Assembly (NCBI GenBank): GCA_947628375.1
Contig: CANQZQ010000004.1
Span: forward strand, 1 to 33,362
Reading direction: 5' to 3'
Source of the DNA: an uncultured Bacilli bacterium
Lineage (GTDB): Bacteria > Bacillota_I > Bacilli_A > RF39 > UBA660
Length of the DNA stretch: 33,362 nucleotides
Positions 1 to 8,005 of the stretch are shown here, piece by piece (positions within the stretch are counted from its first letter, which is position 1; every line of letters starts with the position of its first letter). The position numbers and the translations under genes are program-made. The notes under the pieces were generated by a model. That model searched no databases. It was not told where the DNA came from and saw only the letters and a program-made list of their open reading frames with translations.

Positions 1-2
1 TT

Positions 3-284
3 TTTCTGGCTGACCTTTACTGGTCTAGTGGAAAAGATCATACGCTGGGGGCTGGCGGATGGAGTCCCAAGGATCTAGGTTGGATAGGTACGGGATTAAA
101 TTTGGGGTATTGGACGATGACGGGCTTTGGTGACATATTTGCGATAAGAATAAACTATCAAGGGGCTGGTGAAGTTTCTCAATACTCAAACTATGACGTG
201 ATGCCTGTTTTCTACCTTAATGCAGGCACTAAAATTTCTAAAGGAACTGGAACAGATTCTGATCCATTTATAATCGTAGCATAA
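3..284 (+). CDS. C-terminal fragment of a surface/secreted protein (5' end outside window); tail ...VMPVFYLNAGTKISKGTGTDSDPFIIVA
   Basis: Frame open from nt 3 to TAA at 282-284: FLADLYWSSGKDHTLGAGGWSPKDLGWIGTGLNLGYWTMTGFGDIFAIRINYQ... The ORF track starts only at an internal TTG (102). The tail resembles '(V)RPVxxLxxxxxISxGxGTxxxPxII' endings of Firmicutes surface proteins. Confidence 0.7.
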   Translation, partial: FLADLYWSSGKDHTLGAGGWSPKDLGWIGTGLNLGYWTMTGFGDIFAIRINYQGAGEVSQYSNYDVMPVFYLNAGTKISKGTGTDSDPFIIVA

Positions 285-288
285 ATAA

Positions 289-360
289 ACGAGAAGGAAA
301 ACTCGTAAAAACCTTCATAGACTTAATCCTTGGAAAGAGAGCAATCTCTTTCTTATTTTA
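289..360 (+). other. Conserved 3' element copy A: stem ACGAG/CTCGT with loop AAGGAAAA, 47-nt conserved block, 8-bp hairpin with GCAA loop, T-rich tail
   Basis: nt 308-354 identical to 18212-18258; stem 289-293/302-306; hairpin GAAAGAGA-GCAA-TCTCTTTC at 333-352. Confidence 0.85.
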
Positions 361-383
361 TCTTAATAAATAAAAGTAAATTA

Positions 384-412
384 TTGACAACTAAGGTTTA
401 TTTGCATATAAT
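384..412 (+). promoter_or_regulatory. Sigma-A-type promoter for ileS leader (TTGACA-17-TATAAT)
   Basis: TTGACA 384-389, 17-nt spacer, TATAAT 407-412. Confidence 0.85.
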
Positions 413-418
413 TTATAG

Positions 419-640
419 TGTTAAAGACATGGAACAAGACACGTAAATTAAATTAGTTTAAAGAGAGTTAGTGGTAGGTGCAAACTAATAAATGATATTT
501 AATTTATATCACTTGGGAGTCGATTATTTGAATATAAGTAAAATAATCCGGTAAAAACCGTTATAATAATAGAGATGACTTAGTTCATAAATAAAGGTGG
601 TACCACGCAATATGGCGTCCTTTTGTTTATGAACTTTTTT
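419..640 (+). promoter_or_regulatory. T-box leader of ileS
   Basis: T-box sequence AAAGGTGGTACCACG 593-607; competing terminator GTTCATAAA (583-591)/TTTATGAAC (626-634) followed by T-run; possible Ile specifier ATC in 'tatATCacttgggag'. Confidence 0.85.
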
Positions 641-657
641 ATATAATGGAGGTTATA

Positions 658-3600
658 ATGAAAAATTTTGAAAGTCTAGATAATAGGAAAGTATCTTTAG
701 TTGAAAAAAGTATTAGAGAAAAATGGCTTAAAGATAATATCTTAGATCGTTGTATTGAAAATAGAAAGGATGGCCCATATTGGGTATTTTATGATGGCCC
801 TGCAACTGCTAATGGAATGCCAGGACTACACCATATGGTATCTAAATTCTTAAAAGATAGTTTTTGCAAGTATAAAACAATGAAAGGCTATAAAGTTTTA
901 AGAAAAATAGGTTGGGATACGCACGGTCTTCCTGTTGAAGTTCAAGTTGAAAAGAAACTTGGTTTTAAAACGAAAAACGATATTGAAGCTTATGGTATCA
1001 AAGAATTTAATGAAGAATGTCGAAATATAGTTTGGGAAAATGAAAAAGCTTTTCGTGATTTAACGAATAATATGGGTCAATTTATTGATCTTGATAATCG
1101 TTATATAACTTATGATAATAATTACATTGAAACTGAATGGTGGATTCTAAAGAAATTCTTTGATGAAGGTTTATTTTATGAAGGAAGTAAAATATTACCA
1201 TATTGTCCTAGATGTGGAACAGGACTAGCTAGTCATGAAGTAGCTCAAGGTTATGAAGAGACTTCTGTTGAAACAGTTATTGTTCCTATGAAGAAAAAGG
1301 ATGAAGATGTTTACTTTTTAGTCTGGACAACAACACCATGGACACTTCTTTCAAATGTAGCATTATGTGTTAATCCAAATGAAGATTACGCTTTAGTTAA
1401 ATCTAAAGATTATAAATTTATTTTAGCTAAAGCTTTAGCCAGTAAAGTTTTAGGTGATGATTATGAAATACTTAAAACATATAAAGGTAAAGATTTAGAA
1501 TATATGGAATACGAACAATTATTACCTTTCTTAAAAGTTAATAAAAAAGCTTTTTTTGTTACTTGTGATAATTATGTAACCATGGAAGATGGAACTGGTA
1601 TAGTTCATATTGCTCCAGCATTTGGTGCCGATGATGCCAATGTTGGTAAAAATTATAATCTTCCCTATTTAAATCCTGTTGGTGATGATGGTTGCTATAC
1701 AGAAGGTCCTTGGAAAGGCATGCTTGTTTTTGATGCTGATAAAGAAGTTATTGCATATTTAAAAGAACATGATAAATTATTTAGAAAACAAAAGATGGTT
1801 CATAACTATCCTCATTGCTGGCGTTGTAAAAGTCCTTTAATTTATTACTCTAAACCATCATTTTATTTAGAAGTCACAAAATTAAAAGATAAAATTATTG
1901 AAAATAATAAGAGTGTTAATTGGTATCCAGCTTTTGTTGGTGAAAAAAGATTTGGCAATTGGCTAGAAAATTTAAATGACTGGGCAATATCAAGAAGCCG
2001 TTATTGGGGAACACCACTTCCTTTATGGCGATGTGAGTGTGGTTATGATGAAATGATTGGTTCAAGAAAAGAATTAGTAGAGAAATCTCTTGAAAAAATA
2101 GATGAATCAATTGATTTACATCGCCCATATGTTGATGATGTTCATATTAAGTGCCCTAAATGTGGTAAAGAGATGAGTAGAGTAAAAGATGTTATTGATT
2201 GCTGGTTTGATTCAGGTGCTATGCCTTTTGCTCAATATCATTATCCATTTGAAAATGGTGTCTTATTTAATAAACAATTTCCAGCTGATTTTATTAGTGA
2301 AGGAATTGACCAAACTAGAGGATGGTTTTATTCACTTTTAGTTATATCAACCTTTGTTAAAGGCGTATCTCCATATAAAAATGTTTTAGTTAATGAATTA
2401 TTACTTGATAAAAATGGTCAAAAAATGCATAAATCAAGAGGTAATGCAATTGAACCATTTAGCATTATGGAGACTTATGGTGCTGATACAGTAAGATGGT
2501 ATATTCCTTATGTATCACCAGTATGGACACCTTTAAAATTTGATGAAGACGGTTTAAAAGAAGTTTATTCTAAATTCTTTAATCCTTTAAAAAATACTTA
2601 TAATTTCTTTAGTATGTATGCCACAACTGATAATATTGATATTGATGAATGTAACATTCCTATTAAAGAACGTGAAGAAATAGATAAATGGTTGTTATCA
2701 AGATATAATAGTCTTTTAAAAACTGTTAGTGCTGGTTATGAAGAATTTGATTTAAATAAAGTAGTTAGAAGTATTACAAGTTTTGTCTCAGATGATTTAT
2801 CAAATTGGTATATTAGAAGATGCCGGAATCGTTTCTGGGGTAGTACTTTAGATAATTCTAAAAAGGCCGTTTATATGACAACTTATGAAGTTTTAGTAGG
2901 TTTATCTAAAATAATTGCTCCGGTTGTTCCTTATATAAGTGAAGAGATATATACTAAACTTACCCATGAATATTCTGTTCATACTGCTGATTTTCCTAAC
3001 TATGATGAATCTTTAATTGATTTAAAATTAGAAGAAAAAATGGATTTAGTTAGAAATTTAATTTCTTTAGGTAGAATGATGAGAGAAGATGCTAAAATAA
3101 AGGTAAGAACACCATTATCTGAAGCAATAATTGATGCCTCAGTTTATGATAAAATAACTGATTTAGTACCTTTAATTAAAGAAGAATTAAATGTTAAAGA
3201 AGTTTTAAGAGAAGAAGATTTAAATAAATATATGAATATTACTTTAAAACCAAATTATAAAGTAGTAGGTAAATTATTTGGAGCTAAAATAAAAGAATTT
3301 GAAAACTTCTTACAAAATACTAGTCTCACTGATTTAAATAATAATGAAGTTAAATTTAATGATACTATTATTACTAGTGAAATGTATGAAATAAAAATAT
3401 CTAGTAAAGAAGGATTTAATGTTGGTACTTTAAATAATTTATTTATTGTTTTAAATACTAATCTTACAGATGAATTAATTAATGAAGGTCATGCAAGAGA
3501 ATTTGTTTCTAAAATTCAAAATATGCGTAAAGAAAATGGTTATGAAGTAAGTGATCGTATTAATATTTATTATTATAGTTTAGAATTTACTAATGTAATT

Positions 3601-3726
3601 AATGAATTTATGGATTATATTAAAAATGAAACTTTAGCTAAAGAAATAAAAGAAAAAGATGGTGGCGAAGAAATTAATATTAATGGTATTAAAGTTTTAG
3701 TTAGTATTGAAAAAGTAAGCAAATAA
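658..3726 (+). CDS. ileS: Isoleucyl-tRNA synthetase
   Basis: HMSK-like (HHMVSKF) and KMHKSRGN motifs, 'GWDTHGLPVE', 'NWYIRRCRNRFW'. ATG at 658 follows GGAGG; track start 646 overlaps the RBS. Confidence 0.97.
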   Translation: MKNFESLDNRKVSLVEKSIREKWLKDNILDRCIENRKDGPYWVFYDGPATANGMPGLHHMVSKFLKDSFCKYKTMKGYKVLRKIGWDTHGLPVEVQVEKKLGFKTKNDIEAYGIKEFNEECRNIVWENEKAFRDLTNNMGQFIDLDNRYITYDNNYIETEWWILKKFFDEGLFYEGSKILPYCPRCGTGLASHEVAQGYEETSVETVIVPMKKKDEDVYFLVWTTTPWTLLSNVALCVNPNEDYALVKSKDYKFILAKALASKVLGDDYEILKTYKGKDLEYMEYEQLLPFLKVNKKAFFVTCDNYVTMEDGTGIVHIAPAFGADDANVGKNYNLPYLNPVGDDGCYTEGPWKGMLVFDADKEVIAYLKEHDKLFRKQKMVHNYPHCWRCKSPLIYYSKPSFYLEVTKLKDKIIENNKSVNWYPAFVGEKRFGNWLENLNDWAISRSRYWGTPLPLWRCECGYDEMIGSRKELVEKSLEKIDESIDLHRPYVDDVHIKCPKCGKEMSRVKDVIDCWFDSGAMPFAQYHYPFENGVLFNKQFPADFISEGIDQTRGWFYSLLVISTFVKGVSPYKNVLVNELLLDKNGQKMHKSRGNAIEPFSIMETYGADTVRWYIPYVSPVWTPLKFDEDGLKEVYSKFFNPLKNTYNFFSMYATTDNIDIDECNIPIKEREEIDKWLLSRYNSLLKTVSAGYEEFDLNKVVRSITSFVSDDLSNWYIRRCRNRFWGSTLDNSKKAVYMTTYEVLVGLSKIIAPVVPYISEEIYTKLTHEYSVHTADFPNYDESLIDLKLEEKMDLVRNLISLGRMMREDAKIKVRTPLSEAIIDASVYDKITDLVPLIKEELNVKEVLREEDLNKYMNITLKPNYKVVGKLFGAKIKEFENFLQNTSLTDLNNNEVKFNDTIITSEMYEIKISSKEGFNVGTLNNLFIVLNTNLTDELINEGHAREFVSKIQNMRKENGYEVSDRINIYYYSLEFTNVINEFMDYIKNETLAKEIKEKDGGEEININGIKVLVSIEKVSK

Positions 3727-3727
3727 A

Positions 3728-3752
3728 AAGGACTAAAAAAGTCTTTTTTATT
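3728..3752. terminator. Bidirectional terminator between convergent ileS and 3748-4524
   Basis: AAAAAGGACT...AGTCTTTTTT inverted repeat with T-run. Confidence 0.7.
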
Positions 3753-4524
3753 TGGCTAATTTTTGAAAAGAGTAATTATATTTTTTTAAATTTCTTTTTA
3801 ATGTAATATTTTCGTCTTCTAAATAGGGAATAACTTCTTCTTTAATAGCAGATTGAGATTCTATTTGCTCTGAATATTCTTCTTTTCTTTCCATAATGGT
3901 TTTTTTACTTAAGTTTAATATTTGACAAAATTTTTCTGCTTCATTAGGATTGGCAATAGAGCATTTTAAAATATTTATATCAATTCCTGTTATAAAACAT
4001 AAATAAGAATATAATTCGCAAGAATTATATGTGGTTAAATTAGAAACTATGGACATTTCTTTTAAACTATCAGTTTTATTTAATTCACGATTATTAAATA
4101 AATTTAATGCTTTATAAAATAAAGGATCCTCTTTTATTGTAGATAAACGATATAAAAGATCATATGGTAAAGATATTTCTAAACGACGAGTAAGAAAATA
4201 ATATCCTAAGCCAAAATAAGGATACATTTCAGTTGTTGGTAAATCAATTTCTAAAATAATTCCTTCTAAATGTTCATCTATATTATCTTTAGTCCAAAGT
4301 AAGGTATCAGCTAAACTTGGATAAAAATATTTTTTCATAACACCATCATTGAAAAAATTGTTGTTTGATCCTCTTTCCCAAAAATCACTGAAGCCATCTA
4401 AATATTCATAAGATGGAGAAAAAGCATGGCAATTTAATAAATTTTCTTGTTCATTAAAATAACCTTGCAAAATATCTGAACTTTTTTTAAAAATATTTGA
4501 ATCAAGATAGCGATATAATTTCAT
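3748..4524 (-). CDS. Hypothetical protein, 258 aa
   Basis: Long ORF (MKLYRYLDSNIFKKSSD...) with upstream 'ggagc' RBS on minus strand; no family recognised. Confidence 0.75.
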   Translation of the reverse strand: MKLYRYLDSNIFKKSSDILQGYFNEQENLLNCHAFSPSYEYLDGFSDFWERGSNNNFFNDGVMKKYFYPSLADTLLWTKDNIDEHLEGIILEIDLPTTEMYPYFGLGYYFLTRRLEISLPYDLLYRLSTIKEDPLFYKALNLFNNRELNKTDSLKEMSIVSNLTTYNSCELYSYLCFITGIDINILKCSIANPNEAEKFCQILNLSKKTIMERKEEYSEQIESQSAIKEEVIPYLEDENITLKRNLKKYNYSFQKLAK

Positions 4525-4587
4525 AAAATTGCTCCTTTAATAAAAGCTATTATATTATTAAATATATAAAAATACAATAATAATTCT

Positions 4588-4666
4588 ACTGAAAGATTTT
4601 CTGATTTTTGAAAAATCTTTCAGTGCCAGTGAAAGATTTATTGACTTTTAAAAAACTTTTAGTATA
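4588..4666. repeat. Two tandem copies (40-nt period) of an imperfect hairpin unit
   Basis: Copy 1 ACTGAAAGATTTT...AAAATCTTTCAGT (13-bp perfect arms, 4588-4624); copy 2 GTGAAAGATTTATTGACTTTTAAAAAACTTTTAGTA (from 4629), degenerate. Confidence 0.7.
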
Positions 4667-4757
4667 AAAAAATTGATTTTACTACTCAAAAGAAAATAAA
4701 ACATATTAAATTAAAAGACTTTTTATTAATGGATAATTTAGATTAAATAATAAAAAA

Positions 4758-4788
4758 AGCAAACAAGTAAAAATTCTATTTGTTTGCT
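4758..4788 (-). terminator. Terminator of the minus-strand gene 4824-5588
   Basis: AGCAAACAA/TTGTTTGCT 9-bp arms; on the minus strand followed by a T-run (plus strand aaaaaaa at 4752-4758). Confidence 0.7.
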
Positions 4789-4823
4789 AATATTAAAGAG
4801 AAAACATTTCTCTTTTTTAAAAT

Positions 4824-5588
4824 TTATTTTGTTCTAGATAAATTATTTTCTAAATGTTTATATTTTTCTGCATTTTCCCTTAAAAAACTATCTGCTAAAT
4901 ATTTTAATTGGGCATAATTAATCACTTTTAAATTATTATTTAAACGATACACAGAAACATAATTTAGAAAATCCTCAACAAATGGATAATCATTTTGTTC
5001 ATCTGTAGAGTAAATGGGACGGTACTTATTAGTGTAAGGGTCATAACTCATTACTAAATCAGATTGACTAAAACGGGTGGAAAAGCCATAAACACATCCG
5101 CTTTCATGTCGTCCGTAATATATTGAACTAACATCAGGGGCTTTACTTTTGGCAAAAGCAAAATATTTATCAGAAATATTAGCTTCCGTATTTTCTAAAA
5201 AGGCTTCTTCTGCTGTATAATAAACACCGAGATTATTAAGACAAATAAAATCATCTTTTTTTCTTACATCAAAAGTATGTTTTTTTCCAGTAATTTTAGT
5301 TGCTAAATAGGCAAGAGCTCCTCCTAATTCGGCAATATTATAAAACCCATATTTATTAGCTTCATTTAAAAAAGGTGTAAAAATTTCTAAAATTTTTTGA
5401 TAAGTTTTTCTTAACTTAGTAGTTTCTTCTTCCTTTTCTTTATCTACTTCTGCTAATTGCTTTTCTAATGAAGCAATATCTTCTTTTATCTTATTACGTT
5501 TTTCTTCAATTCTTTTATCTAAATCTTCAAACATCTTATGATTTTCTAATAATTCAGTACTTAAATCTTTTAACTTTTGTAATTCCAT
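4824..5588 (-). CDS. Hypothetical protein with N-terminal coiled coil, 254 aa
   Basis: ORF with RBS (aggaggttt on minus strand before ATG); coiled-coil-like N-terminus LDKRIEEKRNKIKEDIASLEKQLAEVDKEKEEE. Confidence 0.75.
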   Translation of the reverse strand: MELQKLKDLSTELLENHKMFEDLDKRIEEKRNKIKEDIASLEKQLAEVDKEKEEETTKLRKTYQKILEIFTPFLNEANKYGFYNIAELGGALAYLATKITGKKHTFDVRKKDDFICLNNLGVYYTAEEAFLENTEANISDKYFAFAKSKAPDVSSIYYGRHESGCVYGFSTRFSQSDLVMSYDPYTNKYRPIYSTDEQNDYPFVEDFLNYVSVYRLNNNLKVINYAQLKYLADSFLRENAEKYKHLENNLSRTK

Positions 5589-5709
5589 AAAACCTCCTAA
5601 ATATATTTAATATTATACTTAAAATTTAAATAAAATAAATCTTTTTTTATTAATGAAGAATTTGAGTTTTTAGAAAATTTCATTTATAATATCTAGTAGG
5701 TGAAAACAA

Positions 5710-6612
5710 ATGAAAAATGTAAGAGTTATCTTTATGGGAACCCCTGATTTTTCCCTAAAGCCATTAGAGTTATTAATTAATATGTGTAATGTTGTTTTAG
5801 TAGTTACTAAAGAAGATGCTTATGTCGGAAGAAAAAAAGTCTTAACTGAATCTCCCATCGCCCTTTTAGCTCATCAAAATAATATTCCGGTATTTAAACC
5901 TCATTCTATAAAAAAAGAATATCAAAAAATATTAGATTATCAACCTGATTTAATTGTTACTTGTGCCTATGGTAAAATAATTCCTAAAGTTTTAATTGAT
6001 TATCCTAAATATGGATGTATTAATATCCATGCCTCACTTTTACCTAAATATAGAGGTAGTGCTCCTATTCAATGGGCTTTAATAAATGGAGATAATGAAA
6101 CCGGGATTACTTTAATGTATATGGATGAATTTATGGATACGGGTGATATTATTGCTAAAAGTGTATATAAAATCGAAGATAGCGATGATATTGGGACTCT
6201 TCATGATAAATTAAGTATGATGGGGACTAAATTATTAGAAGATAATTTAAATGAAATAATTAGTGGAAATGTTAAAAGAATTAAACAAAATGATAATGAT
6301 GCAACCCTTGCTCCGATGATTACAAGAGAAATGGAAGATATAGATTTTAATTTACCTGTTAAAAGTGTTTATAATAAAATTAGAGCATTTAGTCCATGGC
6401 CTCTTTCTAAAACTATAATAAATAATGAAGAAATTAAAATTATTAAATCACATTATACTAATGAAAAAAGTATAGTAGGTAAATTATATGTAACTAAAAA
6501 TAGTTTAGGTATTGGGTGCCTTGACGGAATTATTTATTTTGATATAATAAAACCTGTAGGTAAAAAAGAAATGCCCATCAAAAATTATTTAAATGGTAAG
6601 AAATTTAATTAG
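5710..6612 (+). CDS. fmt: Methionyl-tRNA formyltransferase
   Basis: VIFMGTPDFS, HASLLPKYRGSAPIQWALINGD, ETGITLMYMDEFMDTGDI. Confidence 0.96.
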   Translation: MKNVRVIFMGTPDFSLKPLELLINMCNVVLVVTKEDAYVGRKKVLTESPIALLAHQNNIPVFKPHSIKKEYQKILDYQPDLIVTCAYGKIIPKVLIDYPKYGCINIHASLLPKYRGSAPIQWALINGDNETGITLMYMDEFMDTGDIIAKSVYKIEDSDDIGTLHDKLSMMGTKLLEDNLNEIISGNVKRIKQNDNDATLAPMITREMEDIDFNLPVKSVYNKIRAFSPWPLSKTIINNEEIKIIKSHYTNEKSIVGKLYVTKNSLGIGCLDGIIYFDIIKPVGKKEMPIKNYLNGKKFN

Positions 6613-6621
6613 GAGGCTAAT

Positions 6622-7347
6622 ATGTTAATAAAATTAATTATTGTTAATGTTTTAACATTTATAAGAATTATTGGAACTCTTATTATTGTTCCTATTTATC
6701 AAACTTATGGTGGTATAGCGGCCGGTTTAGTTTCTTTAATTTGTTATGCCACAGATAGTATTGATGGTATTCTTGCTCGTCATTGGCATGCTTCAACATT
6801 CTTTGGAGCTATCTTTGATGGTGCTGCCGATAAAATGCTTACTATTGCTAATTTTATTTTACTTTATTTAATAACTCCTTATGCTATAATCCCTATTATA
6901 TTTGAATTATCTGTAGTGGTGGTTCAATATTATAAATATCATAAAAATTTAAATATTAAATCGAATATTATTGGTAAATCTAAAGTCTGGATTTTAGCTA
7001 TTACCATTGTTTTAGCTTTCTTTATAAGTGATATTAATAATATATCATTTATTAGTGAAAGTTTTAAAAATAATATTAATATTGTAAGTAAAGATAATTT
7101 ATATTTTTGTCTTTTACTTCCAGCCATTATTATTGAAGCTTTAACTTTAATTAGTTATGTTTTAGAAATATTTGCTCCGCAAAATATTCAAATATTATAT
7201 AAAAAACCCCAAGAATTAGAAGTCAAAGTTATGAAAAATAAAAGCAAGTGGGCTAATATTAAAAGTATTTGGTTAGATCCTGAATATTATCAAAAACATA
7301 AAGATGATTCTAATTTAAGAAATTTAACAAAAGTAGTAAAAAAATAA
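6622..7347 (+). CDS. CDP-alcohol phosphatidyltransferase (PgsA-like)
   Basis: CDP-OH-P motif DSIDGILARHWHASTFFGAIFDGAADK; multiple TM segments. Confidence 0.88.
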   Translation: MLIKLIIVNVLTFIRIIGTLIIVPIYQTYGGIAAGLVSLICYATDSIDGILARHWHASTFFGAIFDGAADKMLTIANFILLYLITPYAIIPIIFELSVVVVQYYKYHKNLNIKSNIIGKSKVWILAITIVLAFFISDINNISFISESFKNNINIVSKDNLYFCLLLPAIIIEALTLISYVLEIFAPQNIQILYKKPQELEVKVMKNKSKWANIKSIWLDPEYYQKHKDDSNLRNLTKVVKK

Positions 7348-7379
7348 AAATGTGTAGCAAATCGTACACATTTTTATTA
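7342..7379. terminator. Bidirectional terminator
   Basis: AATAAAAATGTGTA/TACACATTTTTATT between convergent genes. Confidence 0.8.
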
Positions 7380-7871
7380 TGCATTAAATTTAACTGTAAT
7401 ATATTTTTCTTCTTTAAATAATTCTTGAATACTACGAATAATGTTATTAGCAAGCTCTGTATTATGTTCTTTAGAAGCAATGACGACACTTATTGTATTA
7501 TCATTTATTTTAACAAAAGCATTTAAATTAAATTTTTCTTTAATTAAATTTTTAATTTTACCTTCTAAAGCTTTAGAATTATTTAATTTTTGTAAATTTT
7601 CATAAGCTGTATTTTTTTCTTGAATAGTACTTTCTGTATCAAGTAAAACACTTTGATATTCTTCTAAGAGAGCTTGTTTTTCTTCATCGGCATCAACCTC
7701 TAAGGCCACTAAAACATCAGACTCAGTAATTTCAATAACTTCATTTTGCTTGTTATCATCTTCAGCTTTTAATACACTTTCTACTTCATCATCAATACTA
7801 ACATAATATATTCCCAAAATTAAGATTAAAGAGAATAAAGTAACAAACCATAAATTTTGTTTATTAATCAT
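7377..7871 (-). CDS. spoIIIAH: SpoIIIAH-like stage III sporulation protein
   Basis: N-terminus MINKQNLWFVTLFSLILILGIYYV and C-terminal ring-building-like domain (ISVVIASKEHNTELANNIIRSIQE...YITVKF) resemble SpoIIIAH/SpoIIIAG-H family. Confidence 0.75.
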   Translation of the reverse strand: MINKQNLWFVTLFSLILILGIYYVSIDDEVESVLKAEDDNKQNEVIEITESDVLVALEVDADEEKQALLEEYQSVLLDTESTIQEKNTAYENLQKLNNSKALEGKIKNLIKEKFNLNAFVKINDNTISVVIASKEHNTELANNIIRSIQELFKEEKYITVKFNA

Positions 7872-8005
7872 CTTATCGCTCCTTTTTACTTACTAAATCT
7901 TATGAGATTTCGCAACAAAAATGCAAATTTTTGCAAAAAAGTGATCAAATTTAAAAGGAAATCGAAGAAAAAACGCAATATATATTATTAGAAGGGAGGA
8001 AAAAG

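Noticed and set aside
7922-7935. Palindrome TGCAAATTTTTGCA upstream of the exporter
   Set aside because: Short, AT-rich 6-bp arms; plausible by chance and without conserved context.
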